Below are positions 22,401 to 37,400 of a stretch of 64,000 bases of DNA, piece after piece. Both the position numbers and the translations under genes were made by a program. The stretch's first letter is position 1, and every line of letters begins with the position of its first letter. The notes below the pieces were generated by a model that saw nothing but the letters and a program-made list of their open reading frames with translations, made no database searches and was not told the origin of the DNA. This DNA is from Pelecanus crispus (lineage: Eukaryota > Chordata > Aves > Pelecaniformes > Pelecanidae): positions 100,622,765 through 100,686,764 of the forward strand of contig NC_134644.1 in NCBI RefSeq assembly GCF_030463565.1. Direction: 5' to 3'.

Positions 22401-25400
22401 AAGAGGCACCCTTTCAAATGTGCATATAGTTTAGGCAACATAACATCTTAGTCTCTTTCTGTTTACTTGGACTAATTGGTAGTGTTCAGGTCCCATATTA
22501 TGGCATCTCTGCAGGTCATCAGTTCCATACACCTTCCATACACAGGTTTGCTACAGCTGAACTTTCATTGATTCTCTTAGTGAATTCTTGCACTTAGGTG
22601 TAAACTTGGAGAATGGGCAGAACTTGCATATCTTTGTCATAACTTGGAGCAGTTATGTAACATGGGATTTGTCTTGTTGAATTCCAGTGTTGCTGAAGTT
22701 GTATCAAGACAGTTGGTGTAACTCTGATTACTGAAAGAGTATGCATATATGCTTTTTCCCTAATACTATCATAACTTTTATATGTGGTTCTTAACATACT
22801 AGCATGTAGAATTTATAGGGTCATTCTTAGAAATAACCAAAAATTGGAAGAAAGCTAGTATAATATATTCTAGAATTGACTATATTGTGAAAGTACTGAT
22901 AACTCTAAATTGTCCAGACACTCCTAGTAACTGTCACAAATATTTAAGGAAAGGATGTCATCTTATACAACCAGTAGATTATGATAAGAAGTTGCCTATT
23001 ATATGCTTCAAAAGACTGAGTGTAAAGACATGCTGTTTAATGACTGACCTCAAATATGTACCTCAAATATGTTCCACCCAAGAGTACTGAGGGAGCTGGC
23101 AGAGGAGCTTGCCAAGCCACTTTCCATCATCTATCAACAGTCCTGGTTAACAGGGGAGGTCCCTGATGACTGGAGGCTTGCCAATGTGACGCCCATCTAC
23201 AGGAAGGGCCGGAAGGAGGACCCGGGGAACTACAGGCCTGTCAGCCTGACCTCGGTGCCGGGGAAGATTATGGAGAGGTTCATCTTGAGCGAACTCCACA
23301 GGCAAGTACAGGTCAACCAGGGGATCAGGCCCAGCCAGCATGGGTTCACAAAAGGCAGGTCCTGCTTGACCAACCTGATCTCCTTCTATGACCTGGTGAC
23401 CCGCCTGGTAGATGATGGAAAGGCTGTGGATGTCATCTACCTCGACTTTAGCAAAGCTTTTGACACCGTCTCGCATAATATCCTCCTCGGGAAGCTGGCA
23501 GCTCACGGCTTAGACACGCATACTCTTCGCTGGGTAAAGAACTGGTTGGGTGGCCGAGCCCAGAGAGTAGTGATAAATGGTGTTAAGTCCAGTTGGCGGC
23601 CGGTCACGAGCGGTGTTCCCCAGGGCTCTGTTTTAGGGCCAGTCTTGTTCAATATCTTTATCAATGATCTGGATGAGGGGATCGAGTGCACCCTCAGTAA
23701 GTTTGCAGATGACACCAAATTGGGTGGGAGTGTCGATCTGCTCGAGGGTAGGATGGCCCTGCAGAGGGACCTGGACAGACTGGATCGATGGGCTGTGGCC
23801 AACTGTATGAGGTTCAACAAGGCCAAGTGCCAGGTCCTGCACTTCGGTCACAACAACCCCATGCAACACTACAGGCTTGGGGAGGAGTGGCTGGAAAGCT
23901 GCCTGGCCGAAAAGGACCTGGGGGTGTTAGTAGATAGCCGGCTGAACATGAGCCAGCAGTGTGCCCAGGTGGCCAAGAAGGCCAACAGCATCCTGGCTTG
24001 TATCAGGAATGCTGTGGCCAGCAGGAGCAGGGAGGTGATTGTCCCCCTGTACTCGGCGCTGGTGAGGCCGCACCTGGAATACTGTGTCCAGTTTTGGGCC
24101 CCTCAATACAAGAAAGATATTGAGGTGCTGGAGCGTGTTCAGAGGCGGGCAACGAAGCTGGTGAAGGGTCTGGAGAACAAGTCTTATGAGGAGCGGCTGA
24201 GGGAACTGGGGTTGTTTAGCCTGGAAAAGAGGAGGCTGAGGGGAGACCTTATCGCTCTCTACAACTACCTGAAAGGAGGTTGTAGTGAGGTGGGTGTTGG
24301 TCTCTTCTCCCAAGTAGCTAGCGATAGGACAAGAGGAAATGGGCTTAAGCTGCGCCAGGGGAGGTTTAGACTGGAAATTAGGAAAAATTTCTTTACGGAA
24401 AGGGTGGTCAGGCATTGGAACAGGCTGCCCAGAGAGGTGGTGGAGTCACCATCCCTGGAGGCGTTTAAAAAACGGGTAGATGTGGCACTTTGGGATATGG
24501 TTTAGTCTGGTCTACCCTTGATTAGTCTTGAGTGGGCTTGGTAGTGTAGGTTAATGGTTGGACTGGATGATCTTAAAGGTCTTTTCCAACCTAGATGATT
24601 CTATGATTCTATGATTCTATGTACTAATGAAAACGTATGAATATGTGCCACTAGGGTGGGGCTGGTGCTCTGCCTGGGGTATTAAGTATTCCTGATTCTG
24701 CATCTGGTCAGTCACTCCAGGTACTCCACATTTTAGTGTATGTAGTGGAGTTTTTTTTCACTAAATTACTATGATTAGTGGAGAATAGATTCTGCAGTTC
24801 ATTGATCTTTTCATTGATGGGTAAAATGATGAGAAAAGATTAATAGAATGCCTTTAACTTAAATGACAACTGTAATGAAATAACAAAGACTTCTCCTGTT
24901 TTGACAGATAAGCAGTCTACAATGACAACAGAACAGCTTCTTTTCCACTCTGCTGTTGGTTAAATATGTCTTCAAATATTTCTGATGCTTTTTTTGCTGA
25001 CAGTATCTTGTGCTGTGCTGCTGCTGAAAATCCAGCAAAACCAATAATTAGTTCTGAAATAGATGAGTTCCCCGATGGAAAGCTGGTGCTGGTGTAAAGG
25101 AGACTGTGAGGATAGTTTCAGGCTGCAGCCTGTGTTAGCTTGTGCTAATCATGAGTCTGCATTCTTTTGAATTTCATAGTTGACTTATGGAATAAATAAT
25201 TTGGTGGGGAGACTACTCTCAGTACTTTCATTTGTAGTAAATGTCTTACTAACATGAGTATCTCGTGCAGTTTAGGTTTTTATTCTAGGAAAATGTGGAT
25301 TTTTTTCCTTGGTACTTGTGATATGGCAGCTTCACGATTGCTTCAAAGTAACTTATGTGGATTAACTTTTGTGATAATGTTGCCACACAACCTAATTATT

Positions 25401-28400
25401 TTACAGAGACTTTTTGAGTGGGGGTTAGGTAGAATTTTGTAAAGGCTTAAAAAGTGCACTGAGGAAAACGATCCCACTTCAGCTAGACTTCAGATGTATG
25501 AAATGTAACACTCAAACTATTTAATTACTTAGTAGTCATAAGCTTGTTAAGTAGTACTAATTAATTAATTGTAATGTGAGTACATCAGTCATTCCCTAAA
25601 TGCAACTGGTGGGCCCGTTAAAACTATTTAATTTTGTGTATACATGAAGGGATTGACTTAGAGGGTTTTTTTTTTTAACTAATTAGTGGCATTACACATA
25701 CAGTTTTGTTGTGTAAGCCTGAGAAAACCCTTAAGAACCCCCTTAAAGGGGCTCTTTTGAGGTGGAGGCTGTTGAGATTTATTATTTGTTATTTGCAAAT
25801 CAGGTATGTTCTTTTGCATACATGTCTTGCTCCCTGGTTTCAGGTCTGTCTGCAACTGTAGGGGTTTGCTGTTTGTTTGTGTGTTTTGTTTTGAAATGAA
25901 AAAATTCAATTCCATAATTCAAAGCATCAGCCTTCAAAGGTGAATAGTAAATGCTTATTCAGTAGGCTTCATGTGATATTTGCTGTACTAGGTTAAAATG
26001 TGTTCTGTTTAAAAAGGAAAAAAAAAAGTTGCTAAATGTTTGAGTTTGGTAATATGGGACTTTTTATTTCAAGCTCCAGTTGTGTGTAATATCTTCCCCC
26101 TGCCCAACTGTTTTTCTGTTAGCTTTTCCAGGTCCAGCTCTGTCACTTGTTAACTATTTACATCCTGGTGATATTTTGATAGTTGTTGTGGCCTATCTTT
26201 AAACTTAATTTCAGATTCAGGTATCTGAGCCTGACATGGCATCTCATAGATTAATCAGTCTCAGAAACTGATGCTGAGCTCCCCTCCCCCCCTTAATCAC
26301 TTGACTGCTTCTTTTGGCTGTCATCTGTCACCCCATCCATGTCACTGATCATTGTCTTCACTGAAAAGCTTATGCAGGTTAGCAGAGCCATTGTATATCA
26401 TCTTTAAGACAGCTACAATTGTGTAAGTACATCTGGGCTGCTACAGAGGGACATATTTTTAGCACTCAACTCTGCCAGTTTACCTGCTGTTCCAGTTTAT
26501 TATGCTTGAACTTTTGTTTTGTTTTGGGGTGTAGAAGTCATTCAGTGGTATAAGAAGCAACTATTTTTGCTTGTTTATGGCTGTTCGTCTGCAACTTCTG
26601 CTGCTGGGACATATGCTAGTGTTTGGGTCCTCACTCATTATAGCTGTTAGCATTGATGCAATACATTTTTCTTAAGCCAGTGGCTGTTGTGGCAGTTGCT
26701 CAATGCTGCTGAAAATTGGAAGATGGAGGATCTTAGTAGGCAAATTGAGAAGGCCTAGCAGCATTGAAACCAGATTTGAAAGTTGTATTACATCTGAATG
26801 ACTTCAATACTCAGTCAGCTGCCCTGGAGCAGAACCACAGCCAAAAGTGGTGAAAGTATATTGTCCTGCAGATGGGAAGTGGATTTCAGGAAACAAGTTC
26901 CTGATTTAAAGCAATTGTTTTCTGTACTATGTAGTGTAGTTTTTCTGGTAAGAGACAGAATCTTTCTCTACTGGTGGTTATAAGATTATTTTACTTAATG
27001 GTGGTACAGTGTCATTGGCCAATGTGATACACTTGAGAGAATAAATACATTTTGTTTTCTTGTATTTAAAAGACAGAAAACTCTGGCTTACCTATTTCAC
27101 TGGTTAGTAGGTGTTCTTGAGGAGGCCAGTAAGACACTTAAGATGGAGGTGCTTGTGGGTACCTTCCTGCTTATCCACATGAATCTTCTTATCTGTGCAA
27201 AAAGGGTTGGAGATCAACCAACAGTAGACAAAACTTCAGGTGGACGCGAGTTGTGAGTCAAGTTAGAAAAGCGTATTTGCTACATACACGATGTACAAAA
27301 TGACCTATAGACAGGAGCAACAGATTAGCAATACAACAATCTTTCACTTAAAATAGTCACATTTGGGTTGTGTAATCCAGCCTGACTAGCTGACTCTCTA
27401 ATATTAGTCTTGAAAGAATGCAGTGTGTACAAATCTATATTTATTTATTGCTGTACCACTCGTGTCCTGGTATCTTACCTGTACCTGCCCATCTTTCATC
27501 ATTCTGGTTCTGAATACTTAAGTTCAGTGTCTGTTTCCTATCCTAAAACTGTTGTTGTTGCTGTCTATTCATATCCATCTTGGCATTGTACCAGCCAGGC
27601 CAGGCAATGAAAGAAATTGGTTTGTTTCATGTGTTCAGGTAATTCAAGATAGACTAAGTGCAGCGGGAAGCTTCTGCAGAGTAATTATGTTGGAATGGAT
27701 TCCTTGGTTTGTGACCAACTTTCTCACATCCCCATGGTAATTTGATGCTGATGGCCTCTTTCCCAGCAGTGGCTGTATGCTGGGATAGACTGTTTGTCTA
27801 CTAGCCTCCAAACTCAAAGTCAAGACACTCAGACCCTCAAACCTTGAACACACATTCTGTGGGCAATCTCATTCCCCTCTTTGAAAAGGAAACACAGCAG
27901 TTCTCAAACCTTGGTAAAATTCACCAGGAGAATCACGTGACTGTGCAATGTTGAACATTTAGTTTAATGTTTTCATAACAGAAGGTTAATGAATTTTAAG
28001 TGCTTGTTGTACAACATGCCTTCTGTAGATTATGTTATCTTTGAATTGTCCTTTCTGATGATAGCCTCTCAAGTGACTTTTTACAGATATACTTTCAGTC
28101 ATGTTAGTAAAGATGCTGCACTTAATCGGCTTGCATAAAAACTCAGGTTAGCTCTCTGTGAAGGGTTAGTGATCTTGCTCTCAAGTTTCAGTGCTGCTTG
28201 ACTTGAGTTGGGTCTTGTAATAAAAGCTTGAAAGCTTGTCAGATATTTACAAAGATGTCATGTAACTTCTCACACAAAGGTATGAAGCATTCTATGACAC
28301 AGGAAGTGTGCCAGGGATTTTGGGAGAAGCGCTGACACTCATATACTCTGCTGCATGTATGTAGACTAATGTATTTCAAAAGCAATTGAGCCAAATCTTT

Positions 28401-31400
28401 ATTTGAATCCATGTTGGAAAACTTTAGTAAAAAAAGAAACTTCAGTGCTGATAACTGTTGTGGGATTTTAACCTATTGATGCTCATTTTCTCAAAACCTC
28501 TTCTTAAATGATACTTTCATTCAGGGTCAGTTGGCATAGCAGAGCTGGCCTGTGGAAGGTTAAAGCCTGATGTAACATTTTCAGAGGGGTCAATAATCTA
28601 TACACTTGTAGCGGGATGTGAGTGAAATCCATTATGCCTGTGTGTTTCTCTGTAGTTTCCTCCTGTATGTGTAAGCAAATCTTTCTCGGCTCTAGGGAAG
28701 AGGTGTAGAACAGCATGAAAGTAATGGGCATGTTTCTAGCAATCTTCATGGGAGCTCAGTTTCCAATGCCAGGAGGTAAACCTGGAGAAGGCAAATATGG
28801 GTGATTATGCTGGCTTTGTTTGCCAGAGTTAACCTCAGTGAAAATAACATGCTGACTGCCTTCCAAGGTAAAGTACTAGAGTTTTTTGCACTAAAGTGGT
28901 GGCTCTTCAGTGTTAGAGTTCTCTAAGTGTTATGGACTCAAGTGTACAATGTCAGGGCATCTATATTGGACTGGTAGAGAACCAGGAATACCCAGACCAG
29001 GCTAACAAGTGTGTGTTCATAAGAAGTATAGATTGCCAAAAACTAAGACTTGATAATGAGGATGCTAAGTCTTTCCACCGTAGATGCCTGATTACGCTAG
29101 TTGCAGGTGAAATACCATGAATACCTGCAGAGTATTCATTGGCATTTAAACAGGTCAGATACATTTTTGGGACAGGCTTAGTTTCAGTTGTGAGGTGCCA
29201 ATCCCAGTTAGTCTCATTGTGGATGCCTGAAGAGTAATCTGGTTAATGTGGCTCTTATACCACTCAGCACTGTTGACCTGTTAAAATATTTCAGAATTCA
29301 GCACTTCAGAGAGCTGCTTTGACTGCTTTGGTGAGTAAATGGTAAATCTAACTGAAACAAGCAGAAGAGTTACGTGAGCACTGCACAGAGCTTCTGAAAA
29401 AATGACTCAGTCCAATGTGGATGCTTTCTTAGCAGTTTTCTGTTTGCAGACTGTACTGTTAGCGTACCAGAGATACTGTGGGCTAGCAACTTCTAGCACT
29501 ATACACTCTGGCAGTATGTGCCTTTCAGATCCTTCTTTAACCTAAGATCATACTGTTTTCTTTTGTTTTCTTCTGACAGTAAGAGTGCTTTTGCTAATAG
29601 TCTTGCCACACATTGAGGGCCCTTTTTTAAAATGGTCTAACTGTTCTTTGATCCATTTTGGTGTTCTGAGGTATATCAAAGCCCAGAGCTGAAAAGTTAG
29701 TGTCACTGCTACTGAAGAGAGATGCTTTAAACAGATAATTTTTTTTCAGAACAGATCTATCTAGTCTGGAATTTAATTTTGTATTTCAGACTTCAATAGT
29801 TAATTTACAGTCATAGTAGCAATAGAACACTTTGGGTTTTTTCAGCTCAGGGTTGTCAGCCTCAGTGGCTAAAGATTACATTGCACTTCAGTCTCATGTG
29901 TAAGGCAGAGCAGTAGTAGGCCAGTATGTAACTCATGAAGATTTGTGAAGTGAAAGGGACACTTCTTGAGAGTAGGTGTAATTTTTAGCTTTGGAATTTT
30001 GTGCAGAGTATTCTCACAGCAAGAGGAATTAAATTTTACTTAACAATATTTTTTGTGAACATAAGGGTAGAATATTAGTTGAATTTCTAACTAAAGCCAC
30101 AGAGAGTATAATAATGTTTTGAAGATTTTTGTTTATTAAATGCAGCTTTGTTTCTGTAGGAAGCTGAAAAGGTAATACTAGAGGAAATAAGCTTGAAAGT
30201 GACTTTTTCTGGGGTTTAGCGTGCTTTTTCTCAATGCAGTATATTGATCTGTTTACTCTAGTGAATAGATAGTCTAGGTACCTGGCTTCATGGCACAGCA
30301 TAACATCTCCTGTCTTTACCAGCTCAGTTGATTTGGTTACTTGTTGGAAACAAGGAAGTTGAGGTCTGTCAAAAATGAGTTACATCACTGAGGATTAAAA
30401 CATGACTTTTTTTCCATGAAATGGATGGATGAGGACCTATCCTGCATGCAGTTCAGAGGATGCAGTATGGGGAACAGTCTGCTTCATTAGATTTTGAGTC
30501 CTATTTCTGGGCTCATTTAAGAAATGGGGTGGGGGGGCAGGGTCAGCTTTGCTAAATGCTAGTTAATTTTGGTGCACCCATGAGACAAGATGTTTTTCTT
30601 AAGATTTTCTCTCTGAATAATTCAAAGCTTTATATGTATCAGAACTATGATTTACCTGAAGCATAGGTAGGAGATGTGTTGCTATATTGTCAGTCAGTTT
30701 TTAATAAAGAAATTAAGTAGCATAAGTTTATAAGATCTTCATTTTAGTTTAGCCAGATTTTGACCCAAATAGATGAATTTCCTGAGTGGTTTGCATATAG
30801 TGACTTCACTGTTTGGAGCAGACTTTTAATAGATCCACCTTGTGTCCAGCACTTCCAAACTAATTCTTTTTTGCTGCTTTTTAGTTTGCCTTGATTCTAA
30901 GAGAAGATGCATTTTTACTTTTAATGCAGGTTTTTTTCCCCGGACTTAATCCAGAACTCTCTTAACTTGTTGAATATGTCTGTCCAAGAGGATGGGAAAA
31001 ATTCAATACTCCAAGGAGAAATCCTTCAGAGGAGTCTTTCTATAGTGCAAAATTTATTCTCAAAAACATTTCCTTAGAATGGAAGCATATCAACGTTGAA
31101 TTACCTGTTTGTATGTGAGGATGGTGGTTTTGCATGTTTGAGATGTTGGAATGGAAATTAGCAAAATCAAATCATTTTGGGAACTAAGCACGAGTTTCAG
31201 GAAATCCTAGCTTGGCTTTAACACAGTGCTGCTTTCCTTGAGAGGGCAGAAAAAACTTAAGTCTTGTCTTTCAAGAGAAGCCTCTTTCTAAAGTCAGACT
31301 GTGTGGTGGTAATGGATATTGAAAGTTTTTCTGGTGTTAACACAAGGTTAGAAGTGTTACAATAAGAGTTGCAGCTCTGAGAAACTTGTAGGAGGTGAAG

Positions 31401-34400
31401 ATTAGATGAAGTGTGATGGTAAATGCAAATACCTGAGTAGGAACACTCAGAAAACATGGAATAGGTTTTCAAAAGTAATTTGTAAATTGGAAGCTTGTAA
31501 TCTATTGCATATTAATGGGAATGGGGAAAAATGCTTAAGACGCTTGGAGAAGAGATACGCCACAGCAGCCTGAAATTTTTGAAAATGTTTTCTTGATATG
31601 AGAGCTGCAAGCACATAGGTGTTCTAACGATGAGGAGATGAGGGAGGGGAGTATCACAGTGATACGGAGATTGACTAGGGATTGACTGTTCAGTTTGCTG
31701 AAATACAAGATGAGGGGTGGTTATGTAAGACTGAAATTCAAACCAAAAGGAGGAGGTTCTTCATGTGAATGATTATGGATCTGTGAAGCTCCTTGTCAGA
31801 GGACTTCATTGGTGTAAGAAATTTATGCAGGCTCAAAGGGAAACTGAAGTACATGGAAGAAATCCGTGAAGACTGCCAAACAGACAAATCACATCGGGCT
31901 CAGGAAAACACCTGAAAATAGTTGGGGTGTGAAGAACACTTTGGAATATCATGGGTTTTTCTGTTTATTTTTTGAGATGGGGCTGGAGTGTCATATTATG
32001 AAGGAGGAAGAATCTGAGCAAAGAGTGACGGCAGAAGAGAGAGAAAAACCAATGGGTGACCAAAGTATTTTCACATTTTAAAATACAAGATTAGAGTGAA
32101 ATGTTGTAAGCAGTAATGAGAATAGGAAGGACATTTTTTTGTGTGTTTAGTATAAATGTGGATAAATAGGTATTAGTTGGAAGAACTAAAATTTCTAATT
32201 ATTCTTGTTTATCACACTTTTTATTAGCAAAACCAAATAGGAAGCTGACATTCCTGTACTTGGCCAATGATGTCATACAGAACAGCAAAAGGAAAGGACC
32301 AGAATTTACGAAAGACTTTGCTCCAGTAATAGTGGAGGCTTTTAAACATGTTTCAAGGTACAGTAAACTGTTACGTGCAGTGTCCTTCATCATACTGTAT
32401 TTGAGGGGGATTTAGAGAAGTCTTCAGATTATCTCTTCTGACCCAGCTAGTCTTTCTGTGCTATTTGTGTACTTGAAGTCTTGTTAATTCAATTGATTCA
32501 GTGTTCTTTTGGTCTTGGGTAGTCTTAATGCTGTTGGATGAAGTTACATAGTAAATTCATCTGCATTCAGTCGCTTTTGCCTTGGAAAGCTGTTAGCTAT
32601 ACCTTAAATTAAGACTTGCTTTCAGTCTGTGTTTATATGCTACAACAGTTTGATATGTTTCATAGCTAGTGTTGCATGATTTGTTTTTTCCCAGCAGCCA
32701 TTCATCTTGTTGCATGAGGATGCTAGTCTTGATACAGAATTATTTTCACATGGTACACAGCTGTTGAAGGAACACAAACCTGTTTGCAGTGTTTGCATAA
32801 TAGGGCTACAAACCTACAGATTTATGGATTGAGCAAGCAAACAGAAAGAGAGAATTGGGCGTTGGGTTTTTTATGTGCTTGCTAAGACATCTTGAACTGG
32901 TCTTTGCTTTCTTTAAAATGTGATTTTGGGTTTTTTTTCTGAGATTATTGGACTTTTGATACTTTGATATTGATAAAGTATGCCAAGGTCCTTCTGTGAA
33001 AGTAGTGCTGTACTTTTACCTAGTGCTGATTTTTGCTTTTTTTCTTGTAACAGTGAGTCTGATGAGAGTTGTAAGAAACACCTTGGCCGAGTGCTCTCTA
33101 TCTGGGAAGAAAGGTCTGTTTATGAAAATGATGTATTAGAACAACTTAGGCAAGCTTTGTGTAAGTATTCTGTGTGTATATGAAGATTCAGTCTCTTGTT
33201 TGAAATATTATTTCTCTGACTCCTCTGTTTGTTTTCACTTAGATGGAGACAGAAAGGTGAGGAAGCGCACATATGAACAGATAAAAGTGGATGAAAATAA
33301 CTGTTCACCTCGAAGTTCTCCCACTGACCCTCCACAGGTAAAAGCATGTTTATAAAATTCTGTATTCGTATATGGTTTGATACAGAATTTTTCAGTTACT
33401 CTCGGTTTTGAATGGTCTCTGTTTTTCTTTTTAATGAGGTACTGTTTCTGAGCAAAGGTGACTACATCTGAAACTTTTCTTCACAGTACTTTAGATTACA
33501 AGTGGAGCTAAGAAGTTGAGCATGCTGTAACTTTTAGTCAGTTTAGCACTAAACCAGAATGTACGAACTATATATCCAGCTTTGTCCAAATTGGGATTTC
33601 AGCATTAGTCTCTACAATGTTTTTGGTTCTCCTTTGGTTTCAAGGGTGGTAACTAGTAACACATGTATTAGAATAAGATTGTTACTGGTTTCTCAATAAA
33701 GTCTTTCTCAATGTTGCAGTCATGATGGTTGGGAAAAGTTCTTGTCTACCTTGCATTGTTATGGCTTTTATAATTCTTGCGGATTTTTTGTTAATCGCAG
33801 TGCCCCATCTCAGAAGGCTTTTTGTTATGGTAAGGAATGACTGTCCTCAAATAATGACAATTTAGTATGTTTCTCTGTAACAGACATCTAGGCTTCTATG
33901 AACATCAGCCCTACTTCCAAAAGAAGTGCACTGATCTAGTTTGATGTGATAGTGAAGCAAAACTACAAGAAAAATAATTTCAAAAATGTATAGTAAAATG
34001 AAAGGTACTGTAAAATGATCACTACTGTCAAAAATAAAAGGTTTATAAGTAGTCCTATACCAAGAATTTAAATGACAAATCTGTTTTAGGAAGGTGACCT
34101 TTAAAACTAGGAACACTGCAATGTATTTATGAGAATTAATGGCTTAATTTTGTTTTGTTTTCAGTCTGAGAGGGGATAGAATGTTGCTATAATGCTGATA
34201 CAATAAAAGGTTTTAAAATTACCATCAAATTGATTCCATAAGCTTATTGTGAAATAATGTTTAGTGCTAGGATCTGTTTATTTAAACTAGTTCTCAATCT
34301 TGCATGCTTTTTTCAGACCACAGATCTCATTAGAGCATTACAAGAACTAGAAAACGCTGCCTCTGGGGATGCAGCAGTTCATCAGAGAATAGCTTCTTTG

Positions 34401-37400
34401 CCTATAGAGGTCCAAGATGTGTCCCTGTTAGACAGAATAACAGGTGAGGGTTGGGGATCCAGTAACTGAAATGCTGTTCTGAGAACTTAACAGTATATAA
34501 TGAAATCATGCTTTGCTTGTTTTTCTCTGCTTGCTTTTTAGATAAGGAATCTGGAGAGCAACTTTCCAAAATGGTAGATGATGCATGTATGTTGCTGGCG
34601 GATTACAATGGCAGGTTGGCAGCTGAAATAGATGATAGAAAACAGCTAACTCGAATGTTGTCGGACTTTCTCCGATGTCAAAAAGAATTCCTTGCAGAGA
34701 AAGAACATAAGCTGGAAGTGCGTAATGTTTTGTTTTAGTCCATTCTTCACTAAAGTTTGTTCTTGCAAATGTTTTTAGTTTGCCTAAACAAATTTTCTCT
34801 CCAAAGGTAAATATTTAATCGCCACTGTTAGGTCTTTGCTTCCAGCACATTTTTAACAAGATTTTTTTTTTTTGTTCTAGTGTTCTAAAGCTATTAAACC
34901 AGCTCAACGTTAGGTAATGTTAAAACTGTAATCACTTCAGTGTTTGTTGTTCTGGTTTTTTAGCCTATTCAGTCTTCATTATATGTACAGACTTAGTTTT
35001 AGTAGTGCAGATAGAAAGTCTTATCCTGAATGGTACAAACTTAGTTCTTCGCAGAGAAAATTTTTTCTTGTTCCTTTAATTCAGTGTTGTAAGTCTTATG
35101 TATTACGTTGTTTAATAATATCCTTTTTGTGAATAGAATGATCTTTGTGGTAGTTGTAGGTTTGTGAAGCCACTTAAAGGATAAGAATTTAATTACTGAT
35201 TTCAGCACAACTTTTTAACCTGACTCAAGCATCCATTAAACCCAGTAAAATGTAGTTTTAGGTTCTACAGCCTCTAACACAGCTGGTTGGCAGCATTTGT
35301 AGCGCCAGCACCATTAGGACAGGACAAACCATTAATAAAAGAAGGATGCAGAGTGAGCAGCTCATTATGAGCAAATGATCTCCTAAGTTATTCCGTTCTT
35401 CACTATTACATGTCATCTGTTTTCCTTTCCTACCACATAATGCTGTCAAGCCATCCCACGTATCCTAAATAGGTCAGTAATTTCATGTCCATTGCTTCCC
35501 AAATCTCTTGTCTCAGCTTTGACACATAGGTTCCAGCACTAACTTGGGTGTTACAGTAATAGAACTGAAGCTGCATCCTTTTGCAAGGGGAGATAGCTGA
35601 ACAGTTGCATTGCTTCGTAACTGCAACATATGCATGTAGTCCTTGCATGGTGCACAAACTAATTGCTCTTCAGGTTTCAGATTATACAGGCCTGTCAAGA
35701 ACGTCGTCTTCACTCTGGTTTCTTTACTGTTTTATAACTTCATAACTTGAGTTGAGGTTTTGTGGTGTCTTTGTTTGGGGAGAATGCTGTTCACAATGTA
35801 TCTGAAGTGATCATTCAGATCAGTTGTGTCATTCATAGACTACTCTTACTTCCTGACTTCCTTACTTTGCTCTATGCCTCACAGAAAAGCAATTGATGAA
35901 GGTTCTTCCTATCAACTTCACTGTGTTTATCCTGTGGGAAGAATATCAACCAACTTCACGTAAGATAGATGGTATGCACAGTAGTGCTGATTGCAGTAGC
36001 AATTGATCCAACTGCACAGTGGAACCTGGAAGATTAAAAACCAGGAAGCATTAAGCTTTTAATCACCTGCCCTACCTTTGCTGTGTGTGTGATGCGTTTG
36101 AAGGACAAGTTCCCACAGTACCAGTGTAGGACTGATTGTCTTGAGACACTCACTTCTTTTTGTGTATCATTACCAGCAATTAGGTATAGTAGACCACTGG
36201 GATAGTGAGTTGCTCAAAAGGCAGTGACTTAGTCCTTCAGACAGATTTATACTTCTGTAAAAACAAAAGAGCCCAATTAATCAGAAATTACAAACAGAGT
36301 GCAGCTGTGAACAGATTCCACTCTTGTTGGTTTTCAACAAATACAAAACAGTTTAATTTCCCAATATTACTAGATCAAAGAGTTTGTAGAAAACATGTAG
36401 AAAAAGCAATCGCTTATTCCCAGGCTGTCATGGTCCTTAAAACTGGGTTTTTTGGCTGAATTATTTAAACTGCTAAAGAATCTCATTCTAATACAGCTTC
36501 CAGTTTCAGACTCGTTTCAGAGGTCTTTCTTCAGAAAGCAGGAGCCAGTCTTTGTATCTGTATCAGTCTGTTTTAAACAGATGAAGTCCTAGGATGTTGA
36601 GGTATACTGTAAGAGTGTCAGTGTGGTGTAAGTGCAGGTTACTAATAAAGAACTGTGAGCCAAGATGATGTCAACCCAAGGTACTAATAAAGAGTTGTGA
36701 GCCAAGAGATTGTAAAGAACAAGAACCTTAAAATAAGCTTCTAAACTTGTGTTAAGATGAGTGAAATGACTTTATGCTCACTACCATGCTCGCTACCAGT
36801 AGTGCCTTTTGGTGTGGGAATTGCAGGCTGATAAACATTCTGAAGTTTTGAAATGCAAGGTCAGGATGTCTTCAGGATACTGTCTATATGGCCAGCTGAC
36901 TTAGTTTCTCTGGGTTTTTTTTAATTATTTTAAAGAGATGGCTATCTTCTGGTGTAAATACCAAATACCTGTAGCCAGATGCATTTGTTTTCTGAAGCAA
37001 GGACTCTGTTTTTACAGTCTTGGGAAATACCATACCTCACATTGAGCCTCCTTGGCTTCTCATTTGAAATAGCACTGGAAAAGGGCCTGTCACCTAATTC
37101 TTTGAGAATGTATTTCCTGAACTGTCTCTCCCTAGGTTTTGCTGCTCAAGTTTAATTTCTGGTGAAATTAATTTGTTTTAGACAAGCTTGTTTCCTTTGT
37201 TAGACTTCTGGCTATTGACTCTTTTTTGAGTATAATATGGTCTCTGGGTTGTATCATATCAAGTCTTCATTTCTTTCTGAATTAGTATAACCCATCTGTG
37301 TGTATATTGCTGAGATCTTACCTTATTACTTTGTCGAATGCCCAGGTATGGTAAGAAACAAGTGGTTGTATTCTTAGTGGAATCTAGAAATATTACCTGC

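Larger units (their letters stand above)
19473..32227 (+). other. RPRD1A: RPRD1A intron 1 (12.8 kb)
   Basis: GT-AG intron. Its first 250 bases belong to the CpG island and include a G-rich stretch at 19533-19557 with quadruplex potential. Apart from the CR1 copy at 23.1-24.6 kb and an older CR1 scrap near 31.7 kb, it is AT-rich unique sequence in which I recognise no gene. Confidence 0.85.

Noticed and set aside
23147-24415. Minus-strand open frames of 107-162 codons
   Set aside because: They are antisense shadows of the CR1 reverse-transcriptase frame, and the same shadows recur at 13165-13644.
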